Shown: positions 1 to 10,000 of the stretch, one piece after another
Layout of the letters: every line of letters starts with the position of its first letter
How positions within the stretch are numbered: the stretch's first letter is position 1
Source of the DNA: Sinonovacula constricta
Lineage: Eukaryota; Mollusca; Bivalvia; Cardiida; Solecurtidae
Direction: 5' to 3'
NCBI GenBank assembly: GCA_007844125.1
Contig: CM017567.1
Location: forward strand, 41,135,027-41,199,026
Length of the DNA stretch: 64,000 nt
Made by a program: the position numbers and the translations under genes
The notes under the pieces: generated by a model
Databases searched by the model: none
What the model saw: the letters and a program-made list of their open reading frames with translations, nothing else
What the model was told of the DNA's origin: nothing

Positions 1-237
1 TAATTTAAAAGAAGTGAAAATGCCTCGTAACATTACCTTAAACAAGAGAACACAAGAACACATTATCCCTTTAACATAGTCAACAGGTATCTGGTTAAAT
101 AAAGTGCAAGGAACGCAATTTTAAACGAATCCCAACCATCCTTATAAAAATGTCAGTAAATAACCAATCATTTGACAGGTCTTATATTATTTTTTGTATC
201 AGAAGTATTTTCTTTCCTTGCCTACAGAGGTTTGTCA

Positions 238-333
238 TTAACGTGGGTCTATTTTGGACCGCGCATTAATCTTTAACCCGCTTTCGGCATACAGAGCGGC
301 GTCTTCGAGAGATAAGTTTGTAATCACGGGCAT
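238..333 (-). CDS. Candidate leftward first coding exon, unidentified gene
   Basis: A minus-strand ATG at 333-331 opens 31 codons beginning MPVITNLSLEDAALYAESGL and stopping at 240-238. If a donor GT at 242-241 is used, the exon would be 333-243 and continue out of the window to the left. The stretch is clearly richer in CpG than its surroundings, and the sequence just upstream of the ATG reads GTCGCCATTTTG on the minus strand, typical of a 5' leader. I do not recognise the protein. The donor is poor (GTTAAT), so this may be a chance frame in a CpG-rich promoter zone. Confidence 0.3.
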   Translation of the reverse strand: MPVITNLSLEDAALYAESGLKINARSKIDPR

Positions 334-640
334 TTTATGAATGAGCAAAATGGCGACATTCGTTAAAGTGTTCCTTATTTGCACAGCCTTTTCATAAAAT
401 ACATTTATACAGTAATGTCTTCTATTACAGGTCACGAATTAAAAAATGTCCCCTATTCTATTAAAAAATGAAAAAAAACAGCCTGGTCGGTACTCGGCAT
501 GATCATTATATAAGATTATTAGAATACTTAAATGTTTAATTACGTTTGTTGGGATTTGGTCACAGCGTCGAGTAGGTATTCGACACAAATAAGAACACAC
601 TCTGCACTACATATTTTTTATTTAAATTATTGCGTCACTA

Positions 641-700
641 TTTAGCCAATCAGTGACTGATGTTTATACATGACGTATATTAGCGCATGCGCAGTTAAAA
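641..700. promoter_or_regulatory. CCAAT box and NRF-1-like palindrome
   Basis: CCAAT lies at 646-650 in the context AGCCAATCAG. GCGCATGCGC at 683-692 matches the consensus bound by NRF-1, a known activator of nuclear mitochondrial genes including mammalian cytochrome c. A half-CRE, TGACGT, lies at 671. The site sits between the candidate leftward exon and the cytochrome c gene. A similar CCAAT stretch occurs at 18570, so part of this segment could come from a repeat. Confidence 0.4.
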
Positions 701-807
701 GATATGCTAGGTTGCCAAGTTAAAAACGCCTTTTAAAGATTATTGATCGGGGATAATATTTTATTCCGTTGTTCATTTTGGTTTAATTAAGTTTTGCCTT
801 TTCAGAT

Positions 808-949
808 ACAAAATAAATATGCAGAAACATAAATATGGTGATTACTAAATGTAAATAAAATACAAGAAACTGGCATCATTTTTTTGAACAACCATTTATA
901 GACATCGCAGCAATGTTCCATATTGTACTATTTATAGAAGTCAACAATT
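808..949 (+). repeat. Left arm of inverted repeat around the cytochrome c gene
   Basis: Read in reverse complement, this segment matches 7888-8028 with about five mismatches in 134 aligned bases (about 96%). The two arms face each other about 6.9 kb apart with the whole cytochrome c gene between them. No coding content is seen. It is probably a dispersed element present twice in opposite orientation, but no target duplication was found. Confidence 0.8.
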
Positions 950-1261
950 TAGCATATGTACTTGTAGAGTAGCCTATAAGAAAAATCGTTTTAAATCGAC
1001 ATAGTATCACAGTATACTAATAGCTGGTCTTTTTTTTTATAATTTATTTATTTATTTATGAAACAAGCAGTCTTCTTTAAAAAATGGTAGTAGTAATGTT
1101 AATTTTAGAGAACAAGAAAATTAGGTCTACAAAAAGTGGATGTAAAAATAGGTCTTAACAAAAAGATTTTTTTTTCTTATACGAAAGCTTAGCGATGGAT
1201 AACACCGGTAAATTATCGCACCAACATATTAAAAATCACGAACGGATGACTTTCGGAAGCC
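950..1261. other. AT-rich intergenic spacer, nothing recognised
   Basis: The stretch contains short T and A runs and an imperfect TTTA repeat near 1041-1060. No open frame, RNA gene or repeat family was recognised. Confidence 0.5.
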
Positions 1262-1383
1262 TCATAGACGATGATGACATAATAAAATGATCATTACATG
1301 ATGATTCTGATGACTCTGAGGATGATGATAACGGTTGTGATGGTGGTGATGATGATGGTGGTGGTGGGGTGGTGGTAGTGATG

Positions 1384-1482
<99 letters not shown>

Positions 1483-1550
1483 GCGATAATGATGATGATG
1501 GTAACAATGATAACGATGATGATGATGAATATGATGATTGATGATGATGT

Positions 1551-1626
<76 letters not shown>

Positions 1627-1690
1627 AAGAAGAAGCTGAAGTAGAAGAAGAAGAAGGAGGAGGAGGGGGGGAGGAGAATGAGGAACGGAA
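1262..1690. repeat. Long GAT/ATG trinucleotide microsatellite with purine-rich end
   Basis: From about 1262 the plus strand is dominated by GAT units. The longest near-perfect runs are about 1401-1480 and 1550-1623, followed by GAAGAAGGAGGAGG to about 1675. The apparent poly-Met, poly-Asp, poly-His, poly-Ile and poly-Ser frames on both strands are by-products of this repeat and are not genes. Interruptions such as GGTGGT near 1345 and TTGCGATAA near 1480 show that it is not freshly expanded throughout. Confidence 0.95.
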
Positions 1691-2120
1691 GGAGCAGTTG
1701 TGAAAAAACCTATCTTTAACTTATCGCCCATTTCGCTTATTTAATGTTGTTGCGATTACTAAAAGTCGTTTCCGTTATTCCTGTCAGTAGAAACCGAAAG
1801 GTGAAAAATCATTTTAACGTTGATTTTACAGTCCCCACTAAAAAATCATATGACATATTCTGATGCACGGCTTACTTTAGAGATTATCATTTAGGATTTT
1901 AAACAGAAAAAAAAAGAACTAAATACATGGTGACTTTTAAATATAGGTTTACGTTATTACAAACCAAAGGGAGTGAAGCTTTACCATCACTTATTTAAGA
2001 ACTATTATCTAATTCTTTGATGATGCATTTCTGGACACAAAGAACAGCATCAATCCTAAAATATATTTTTTTGTAAAAATGTGCCTCATAATTGCTAAGT
2101 ATCTTGCTGATATTTTTGGA
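1691..2120. other. Intergenic spacer, nothing recognised
   Basis: AT-rich sequence between the microsatellite and the cytochrome c promoter zone. No supported gene or repeat was seen. Confidence 0.5.
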
Positions 2121-2261
2121 CCAATTTGCGTTGGGTTAACCCGACACCCCTCTCAACGCATTTTTATGGTCTACCGGTTTTTGTGACGTCATACGTCTGA
2201 TTCGACCTTTTCATCCGGTGGGTTAGTGTGAGCACGTTTACACGCAAGTAAACCAACAAAA
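2121..2261 (+). promoter_or_regulatory. Probable cytochrome c promoter and non-coding first exon, with perfect CRE
   Basis: A CpG-richer patch holds the full CRE palindrome TGACGTCA at 2184-2191. It is followed about 70 bases later by a consensus splice donor, AAAA|GTAAGT, with the GT at 2262-2263. Because a 3' splice AG immediately precedes the coding ATG at 3590, this patch is the likely promoter plus 5'-UTR exon. CREB control is established for mammalian cytochrome c. No TATA box was recognised. The transcription start and the use of this donor are inferred. Confidence 0.5.
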
Positions 2262-3589
2262 GTAAGTTTTTTACGTAATTTTAACCGATTTGTGTGGTAT
2301 AGCTCGATAACACTTTATGTATTTATTGTTCTCAGTAAATATTGCCATTCATTAATTGATTTGAAACAGCAAAATAGACCATTTCTTCAAGGTGATAGCA
2401 AGGGGACGCAACTTGACAACAAGCCTATTCTGTCACGTAGGAGCGACACATTTCTTTATTTATTTAAAAGTTCTGTTTTTACGTGCATTATCTTTTATAT
2501 TAACCTGTTAAATTTGACATTTGATAGATATCTGTTCAGTTCCATTGATGTTTATTTCTATATTTGTTGAATGTAAAAAGTTTTCATTCACCTGTTCACC
2601 AAGGTCAATTGCACTATCTTGGATTGCAATAAAAAGTTGCATAATGGGTATGCCCATTTGACCATCTAACTGAGAATCACGAATCAGCCAATATTATTAG
2701 TACTTACTCTGCTAATTCATAGTAATTTATTACTTGTGTTGCTTATAACCCTGACTAGAGATGCCAATTTGTTAAACTTACTACTTGAATACGTGCAAAT
2801 GTTTTATAACTTTGTTTGGATAACATACTTTCACTTGATATTAATGCAGATGTTAAACTAATTATGGGTTAATAAGAGGGTGGTGTTTGTTTTTTTATTT
2901 TTCAAGCACAGCAGCTTGAAGTTATAAAGCTTGATCACTAGTACAACAAAATTCACTCCAAATTTTTACATGATTTTATGTAATAGAAAAACTTCTTCAG
3001 AACATTTTGTTTGTTATCCTGGAAATTTTGGTAGCATCACATCACTTTCATATGACTGGTAGCAGGTCTCATGACCGTCTAGTTTCAATGACACATGGAG
3101 ACTGATGTACACTTGTGGTAGTTCCAGCCACTCGTCCCTGTTTAGAGTGGGTCTCCGCTGTTTATTCACTCTCTACTGTCATGTAACCAGTCAAGCCAGT
3201 CAGCTAACGACGGAAATGTGATATCACAGAATTCCAGATAAACAAACCATAAGCTGTAAATACAAGTACTCTATTACTACAGGTGTCTGGACAGAGAAAC
3301 TCCATTTGACATATGATTTGAGGTTTCAAGGTTTTTAATTCTAAATGTTCAGCAGATTCACAAATGCATCAGTTAGATTAAACAGCCATTCATTTCCTTA
3401 GAGGACACCTCTACCTGCATACACAATTTAGTGTGATAATAGCATCTGCTGAGAAAACTCGGGTAGGAACATAAAGTTATCAGTAATGCATGTATGTATG
3501 TAAATATTTTTCTCAACTCCTTGCACTTTGTTTGAAAATGTGTTATAATTAGTAAGCACCTTTTCATATTGATCAAATTTAAAATTTAG
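2262..3589 (+). other. Probable 5'-UTR intron of cytochrome c
   Basis: It runs from the GTAAGT donor at 2262 to AAATTTAG ending at 3589, directly before the ATG. The acceptor tract is weak in pyrimidines. The contents are AT-rich and no repeat family was recognised. The short minus-strand frames over 3373-3768 are antisense shadows of the coding exon and its flank. Vertebrate cytochrome c also has an intron just ahead of its ATG, which supports this reading. Confidence 0.5.
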
Positions 3590-3770
3590 ATGGGCGTCCC
3601 TGATGGAGATGTTGAAAAGGGAAAGAAGCTGTTTGTCCAGAAATGCGCCCAGTGCCACGTAGTTGAGAAGGGAGCCAAACACAAGACTGGACCTAACCTT
3701 AATGGTCTCTTTGGCAGACAAACAGGCCAGGCTCCAGGATTTTCATACACACAGGCCAATGTCAGCAAAG
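3590..3770 (+). CDS. CYCS: Cytochrome c coding exon 1
   Basis: This exon encodes residues 1-60 and the first base of Gly61, including the CAQCH haem motif. It ends AGCAAAG before the donor GTGGGT at 3771. An open frame continues three more codons into the intron before a stop, which explains the slightly longer apparent frame. Confidence 0.95.
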
Positions 3771-6700
3771 GTGGGTGGTGTTAATTTTGGAAGCTGTTGG
3801 TGTTTGGCAGTACGGCACAGAAGTGACATATTTCTAGGACATATAAACTTTACTTTAAGCTGGGGTGTATACTTGGCATAGTCAGGTCAGGGTTTTGTGA
3901 TCAAATATTGGCATTGGTCCCTTGTACGTCTTGTATATGAGCGATAAAACCAGTCTTTAGATTGTGCGTTTTCTGCTCTGTTGACAATAAATTCATATCT
4001 GGCACAGTCAGAAGAGCATATTGCAATTTTTTGAGGAACAGTTAAAATTCATTGGTTAAATCAGGCTTTCTGCTTCTGTAATCATTCCTACAAATCATGG
4101 TGCTAAACAAACTTCAAATATTAAGGACAGGGCTGTCTAAATTTAAACTAAGGGAGCAGTTTGGCAATTGTTACTACGAGTACAAAGTGTAAATTGCGAC
4201 TACCATCACTGATTGACTTTCTAGATAATTTGATCCGCACGTCTAACTTTTGCCTTTAACTGTGTCACGGTACGCTCATCATTTTATTTGCAGACCCATA
4301 TGTGAAGAAGAAAATTTATGTATTGCTGTTGTTGTTGTCAATTACCATATATTTTTTTAAATGATCGAGGTCTTGATGTCAGCATATAGACTTAACAAAA
4401 AAGAGCGGACATTGTACAAACACATCCATGTATCTTAATAGACATTATGAGGAAATTAATAAGTCGTTGTTCATTATTTATGGCTATGTGACAGTCATCA
4501 ATATACTTTTATTTCTGTTGTTAGTTACAAACATTGTAGTAAACACATAACTACCACAGGGTTTTCCCTGACGCACAAATTTGTGCGTTTTGGCGCATAT
4601 TTTCGACAGATGACCCGCAAAATGAACTTATATTGCGACACACTGGACGCACAAAATGAATTAATTCACAGCCATAATTTATTGTCTCCAATGACATTGA
4701 TCTTTGTCAGCTCGTCAAAATGTTGCAAAAAGCATTTAAGTATCAATTTGCTTCAGTTAGACAAAGTATTTTGTAAATAAGCGTCCATTATTTGTTTGTT
4801 GCGTCAACACACGGTCAAAATGACTTTAACGTAGTGACGTCACACGCTATGTATAGAATGTTATTTGTTGTCTTAATATTGCTATCTGGTCCACCTAAAC
4901 GATACATGTACTGCGTTTAGACGACTGGGAACCAGCAATGCTGTGTAGTTAGATGCTGTTTCACGTTCCGTTGCGTCAACACACGGTCAAAATGACCTGT
5001 GTGAATGCACTCGGTGTATTGTGGGTAAAGTAGTTCTTCAATATGGCTGTTATGAATACGGAAGTGATTGCTAAAATGAACAAAACAAGTATGAAGAGGT
5101 ATACAACAGATTATTTTGGCATTTTTTATACATTCTAATAGTTAAAATATGTTTCATGCAAACATTTTGAACTTAATTTTGTAAACGGTCCCGACTTTAA
5201 CGTAGTGACGTCACACGCTATGTAAAGAATGGACATATTACTGTTTAACGAAAGCGAAAGTAGCAAAACTTGCTCATCATATTTTTTTCCATTTATCTAT
5301 AAATATCAAGACTTTTAAAAGTTTCTGGACATAGAATAAGGCCTTAGAATATGGTTGTTTAGTCATTTACCTTAATTCAATGAATATTATAATCGAATGT
5401 ATTTCCTACGCGGAACTATTTTTTATGTAGGCACAAATCTCAAATTTTGGGTGAGTTACGAGTCGTAGTATAGAAATGACTTTAAAGTAGTGACGTCATA
5501 CGCTATGTATAGAATGTTTCACGTTCACCCACTCGGAACTTCTTGGGTAATTCCGTCCTCTACGTAATCTCCGAAGCTTGCCGGAGATCGCTGAGTAGGT
5601 ACGCTTGACGTTCACCATTTCTTTAAAGCCGTTACTCGTCGCAATAGTAATGATCGTTAAGTTTAGAACGCGGCTAAAACCGGCCCGTGAATACGCTACA
5701 TTTCAAAGGTTTGAATGAGTTTTATCTGCATTAATCTTTTAGAACATAGTTAAGTCATACATTGCATATTAATTTTAAGCAAATATATGTTTGGCTTTAG
5801 AAACCAAACGGTCTAAGGCAATATATTAACAACACTACAAGGTCAAATTTAACGTTATGTAGAAAAGACATGTAGGTTGAACCAATATGAGTTTGAATAC
5901 CTAAGTTTTGACTGTTTTTTGTTTTTGCAACAAAAATCCAAAAGTGAACCATAAACAATTCTAAAAACATGGACTTTCCGGCAGAAGCCAGAGCTTTTGG
6001 TTCACTCAAATCTAGGAAGAAATGATTCTATATGTGACTGCTTTCATATAGGCAGACATAATATTAACAGTTATAAACAGTTACATGTTTAATTTGTTAA
6101 GCCTTTAGGTCTAAGGACCAACTCATTTGTATAATTTCATGTATGGAAATTTTACTGAATATTGAAATTGGTACATGTAAGTGAACATGTTGAAGAATTG
6201 AACTTTGAACTTATTTGAAGTTAAACAAATCTAGTTAAATGTTCTGGTGTTCATTGTCAACAATGATTATATTGCTATATATTCTAATAGAGATATATTT
6301 CTGAGAGTGAGTCAGATAGAGAAAATGCTTTCACATTTTAAAATCTGAAATGTACAATATGTGATTTTGTTTTGTTTTAATAGTATAAAACATAATGACA
6401 ATTTAGTTCTGTTTTTAAGGTGCAAGACTATTAGTAAAGTGATTATATAATGTGACCCCCAAAATTTACCAATGACCCCCAAATCATAAACCTAGGGGGA
6501 CACTGTGACCCCCTAAAAAAAAATTCAAGGGAAAACCCTGCTACCAGTATGTTGTTTGCAGGGGATATTTGTTTGGCATGCACGCCTGGAAACTTTAGAA
6601 AATACTTTTACAGTTTTTGTATTCCAAATAATAATTGTATAAAATTTGTTTCTATACCATTTATAAAATAACATGTATATCTATATAATTATTGTTAGTA

Positions 6701-7312
6701 TGACAAATTGATTTCCTGGGTGACTCCCAGATGTTCATGATGTGGGTCACAATTTACCCCGATAAATTTTGAGTTTGCAGCAACACTGTAAAACTGTATC
6801 CTTACACATTTAACTTCTATTAACGGCTGCAAATTAGCAGTTATAGTAACTTGTTCTTTAATTAGAAAAGAACATACTAAAAAATAAGTTAAGATTTGCT
6901 TTTTGTTAATTTGATTTCTTTTTATGAGTCTTCGACTAAATTTTTACATTTGAGCCATTTCAGTGTTGATACTGATAGAAAGTTAGACTAGAGCCAATAC
7001 ACTTGGAGGTAGATCAGGCTTCTTGTCTTGCAGTCAAGCTAGACTTGAATCTGTCATGATAGGTTGAGGTGTTAACCATCAGTACTCATCTGTTTGGCAA
7101 TTTCTTTGTCTTTCGTTGTTAACTTTATATGGTAGATTTTGTGACGTGATCTTTTGTGTGTTTCAGGTATAACATGGGGTCGAGACACCCTGTTTGAGTA
7201 CCTTGAGAACCCCAAGAAGTATATCCCAGGAACCAAGATGGTGTTTGCTGGCATCAAGAAGAAGCAGGAACGTGTGGACCTTATTGCCTATCTAGAAAAT
7301 GCCACAAAATAA
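3590..7312 (+). CDS. CYCS: Cytochrome c, join(3590..3770, 7167..7312)
   Basis: Somatic-type cytochrome c, the small haem protein that carries electrons from complex III to complex IV in the mitochondrial intermembrane space and, in many animals, takes part in apoptosis. The spliced product is 108 residues, close to the usual animal length. The haem-attachment motif CAQCH is at residues 19-23 (two thioether Cys, axial His23). The signature YIPGTKM ends at Met85, the second axial ligand. Lys-rich surface patches and the C-terminal helix ([11 protein letters not shown]) are present. The intron is phase 1 within Gly61 (AAA G|GT), the position of the vertebrate Gly56 intron. The start is the only upstream Met and has the expected MGxPxGDxEKGKK opening. 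All key residues are intact, so the gene looks functional. Confidence 0.97.
3771..4550 (+). other. Cytochrome c intron, part before the transposon
   Basis: The first part of the 3,396-base intron (3771-7166). AT-rich; no gene or repeat family was recognised. Confidence 0.6.
4798..5516 (+). repeat. Three CRE-containing direct repeats inside the transposon
   Basis: A unit of about 35 bp, reading (A)CTTTAACGTAGTGACGTCA then CACGCTATGTATAGAATG, occurs with its TGACGTCA core at 4835-4842, 5206-5213 and 5491-5498. A second unit, GCGTCAACACACGGTCAAAA, occurs at about 4801 and 4974. With the promoter copy at 2184 this makes four perfect 8-bp CRE palindromes around one gene. Eight-base palindromes are expected about once in 65 kb by chance. 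Confidence 0.85.
5043..5138 (+). pseudogene. Short transposon frame, possible transposase first exon remnant
   Basis: An ATG at 5043 in the CpG-rich core of the transposon opens 31 codons and contains MKRYTTDYF. Many hAT-type transposases begin with a KRxxTLDxFF-like motif, so this could be the relic of a first exon, possibly ending at an AG|GT donor at 5097-5100. The resemblance is weak and no downstream transposase domain is visible inside the element. Confidence 0.2.
6547..7166 (+). other. Cytochrome c intron, part after the transposon
   Basis: AT-rich intron sequence ending in the acceptor TTTGTGTGTTTCAG at 7153-7166. No other feature was seen. Confidence 0.6.
7167..7312 (+). CDS. CYCS: Cytochrome c coding exon 2
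   Basis: It completes Gly61 and encodes residues 62-108 and the TAA stop at 7310-7312, including the axial Met85. It begins GTATAACATGGGG after a canonical pyrimidine-rich CAG acceptor. The combined coding length is 327 nt, an exact multiple of three. Confidence 0.96.
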
Positions 7313-7680
7313 TCTGGTCTTTGTGTATTAGTTTTTTTAATTAAGATATACGATTTGTTTCTTTGTAAGTTTAAACATCAAATTTTTAACTTTATTCATC
7401 ATATCCACATTTGAACAAGGTCTATAAATGAATTTTTATGGTGTTATCCGTAGAACAGACATTAACTATCTTTGTGAAGTAATACTCTCACGAAATGATA
7501 CTTGCAGAGATTGTAATTGGATATTTTTACTTGCCACCAAATGATTTTGTGATTACATGTATAGAGACAAATGACTTGGTAGCTATATGCTCAAGTTGTA
7601 ATGCTTAACATTCTTGTATTTAAATTCATTGTTTGGCTGATGTGAATAAAGATAATTCCATTTTATGCACATCTGTCTTT
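7313..7680 (+). terminator. CYCS: Cytochrome c 3' UTR and poly(A) signal
   Basis: AATAAA at 7645-7650 lies about 335 bases after the stop. It is followed by T/GT-rich sequence (CTGTCTTTGTGTCC, near 7673), the normal layout of an animal cleavage and polyadenylation site. The UTR is AT-rich and shows no other recognised element. Confidence 0.8.
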
Positions 7681-7887
7681 GTGTCCTATTTTATGACCAA
7701 AGTTTCTTTTTTCTTTAAAATTCAAAAAGGTAATTTACATTTATAGGTACAATACATTTATATTGTCTGTCCTTTTAGTGTTTTAATATCCTCTGGAGGA
7801 CAGTTTGAACATGTTTAAAACAGATCAAAACTGGATAAATCAATGCTGTATTGATTTGTTGTCTGCATCAAAAAAGTAACCACCTTT

Positions 7888-8028
7888 ATTGTTGACTTCT
7901 ATAAATAGTACAATATGGAACATTGCTGTGATGTCTATAAATGGTTGTTCAAAAAAATGATGGTAGTTTCTTGTATTTTGTTTACATTTAGTAATCACCG
8001 TATTTATGTTTCTGCATATTTGTCTTAG
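7888..8028 (-). repeat. Right arm of inverted repeat around the cytochrome c gene
   Basis: Reverse complement of 808-949, about 96% identical (differences are two C/T, one GG/AC pair and one G/A). It lies about 215 bases after the poly(A) signal, so the pair brackets the whole transcription unit. Confidence 0.8.
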
Positions 8029-8062
8029 TAAGATACAATGACATACATGTAGTTAATTGTTG

Positions 8063-8529
8063 TTAAAGAGTCGTATCAAGCAGTTTTTGAAACAGATTGA
8101 TTATTCTCAAACATCCATGTATATTATTACCTGAAAACATCCTGTGAAAATATGTGTTATTTTTGTCCTTTGTCTATGTTGAAAGTTAAGCACAACACCC
8201 CACTTATCATTGCAAACTTGTATTTCCTATCTGAGCCACGATGCACAGTTAAGTCAGATGCACATCAAGTCAGAAAACCACTTGACTTCTTACTTTTGAG
8301 ATTACATTATATATCATCTTGGTAATTCGTTCTGATGTTGATTTCTATTTTTAAAAGAAATCCCCATCATGTTTATTTTAGATTCGAAAATATTTTTTCA
8401 TTATTTGTAATGTCTACTTTTGAAGTAGTGTTCCAAATCCTCTCTTTTTTTAGAATAAAGCATAAGCTTATGCAGAATTCTGGCTAAATAGGTGGAACCT
8501 TTGTATTTGATACTGGATGCCACCTTTAA
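8063..8529 (+). mobile_element. MITE A, copy 1
   Basis: Flanked by TTAA at 8063 and 8526. The left end (AAAGAGTCGTATCAAGCAG) is decayed relative to the family end AGGTGGTATCCGACAG; the right end is GGATGCCACCTTTAA. The interior carries the family landmarks: TATTTCCTATCTGAGCCACG, TGCACAGTTA, a stretch like CCACTTGACTTCTTACTTTTG, and AGAAATCCCCATCATG. Confidence 0.75.
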
Positions 8530-8829
8530 CATCGGTCCTCAGTTATTGCTTTATCTTAAATTATTGATAACGTTTTATGGAACAAACATACTGTTAAAAC
8601 TTTAATGTATGGTTGTTCCATAATATAATTGTTAGTAATGTTATCAATTATCAAAGGATCATTTCCAGTAATTTAATAGCAATATTTTCTCATGCTAAAT
8701 TCCTGAACCTTTTAAATATTACCTTGTCCTACATACACCAACCATTTTTTAACCCTTAGCTTGCTTAGTACTTAAACAAATGGCTTTTGCGAATATTGTA
8801 GATCTAGATAGCCAGCTCACTGCTGAGAG

Positions 8830-8870
8830 TGGATGAAGCTGTCTGATCAGGATCTGCGCTTTGATGTTAA
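8830..8870 (+). repeat. Short dispersed motif, CTGTCTGATCAGGATCTGC type
   Basis: This motif recurs, degenerate and in both orientations, near 18932, 21170, 23036, 25885, 31285, 50097, 53925, 61060 and 61480. The core is TCTGATCAGGATCTGCACTG, often next to AGCAAATAGTG. It appears to be a fragment of an old widespread repeat; no ends were defined. Confidence 0.5.
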
Positions 8871-9005
8871 GTGCTGGTCTGTATGTTTAGGCATCAAAGA
8901 ATTTGACTAAAAATAAATCTAGGTTATAAACAAACGTAGCAAGTTAAGGTTTGAGTACAAATTGGATAAAGCCTGAATTTCTATTTATATTACATTCAAT
9001 CCATA

Positions 9006-9331
9006 TTAAAAGTGGTATCCGACATGATGGGGTTTTTCAGCCAAAAGTAGATACAGATGTCAGCCGATTACCCGGATGATCTTATAATGTGACCTCAAAA
9101 GTAAGTGGTCACATGGTTTTCTTGATTTAAAAAAAAAAGCTATCAGTGCAGCGTGAAAAGGATAGGAAATATGTTTTTGTAATGACAAGTGGGGTGTTAT
9201 TTTCTTAAGTTTTCACCTGGACGTAGAGCACAAATAAATAACATTTCGCGGGAAGTTTATTAGATAACAATAATTTACTTGGTTACATGAGAGAAAGAAA
9301 ACTGGCCCTAACTGTCGGAGACACCCTTTAA
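9006..9331 (-). mobile_element. MITE A, copy 2 (internally deleted)
   Basis: It starts TTAAAAGTGGTATCCGACA and ends CTGTCGGAGACACCCTTTAA. The interior reads in the opposite orientation to copy 1 (GATTACCCGGATGATC, AAGTGGTCACATGG, GATAGGAAATATG). At 326 bp it is shorter than the roughly 480-bp complete copies. Confidence 0.75.
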
Positions 9332-9784
9332 GCATCATATTTCATAAGCAAAATTATTCTTGTCACGGTTACATCTGTTACTTTGAGCAAACAGTGAGAT
9401 TTGAAATACTATGTTAAGGATGGCGACTCGAGTTCAAATCAAGACTTGGGTTTTGAGGAGCAGAATTCCCCATTTTCGAAATGAAAGAAATATTTTAGTT
9501 ATCTCGCTTGTGGGAAGGTATTTTTATATACTTTATGTAAGAAATATAATAATTTTATTTCTAATTTGCTTATTTTTAAATAAAAGCGTCCAACCTTTTT
9601 AAGAATTCTTATCTCAATCAATAAGATTCCATTTTATGCGCATGCTTCAATCTTAAGTGTTTTTCAAAAGTTTAAAAAGTGGAAAAATCTTAAGTTTTAT
9701 GTAGTAACTATATACCAAATACCTACCCGCAAGGGAGCTAAAAATGTAGTTTTTTAATAGAGTAAAGTCCCTTTACTTACGAAA

Positions 9785-10000
9785 AGAGAGAATAGTTCAG
9801 TGGTGGGCGCACGACTCCGGATCACGGGGTTCATGGTTCAAACCCTGGTCAGGTCGCCGCTAATTTCCTTGAGAAAGAAATTTATCTCAAATTATCCCAG
9901 GTGTATAAATGGGTACCTCCGAAGGCTGTTCGGGTCAATAATATGACTTCCCCCCGCTATATGTTCGGGATTGACGAATAAATCCAATGACCAGGGGGTA
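9785..10000 (+). mobile_element. SINE E, copy 1
   Basis: A tRNA-like head with an A-box-like AGTTCAGTGGTGGGCGCACG and a B box, GGTTCAAACCC, at about 9835. The body is CAGGTCGCCGCTAATTTCC ... TCCCAGGTGTATAAATGGG ... CTGTTCGGGTCAATAATATG. A second, reverse copy is at 12425-12595, which supports a mobile family. Ends and target duplication were not resolved. Confidence 0.65.

Larger units (their letters stand above)
4551..6546. mobile_element. 1,984-bp non-autonomous DNA transposon in cytochrome c intron
   Basis: The ends are perfect 13-bp inverted repeats: CAGGGTTTTCCCT at 4557-4569 and AGGGAAAACCCTG at 6528-6540. They are flanked by a 6-bp target duplication, CTACCA, at 4551-4556 and 6541-6546. 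The interior has no long open frame, so it is non-autonomous. It is richer in CpG than the host intron and contains three CRE-bearing repeats. Near its right end are four TGACCCCC blocks (6450-6515). The CAGGG ends suggest the hAT superfamily; the 6-bp duplication is shorter than the usual 8 bp, so the group is left open. Confidence 0.85.

Noticed and set aside
1262..1731. Frames of poly-Met/Asp, poly-Ser and poly-Ile/His
   Set aside because: They are translations of the GAT microsatellite in different frames and strands.
3428..3768. Minus-strand frames opposite cytochrome c exon 1
   Set aside because: They are antisense shadows of the coding exon with no recognisable protein.
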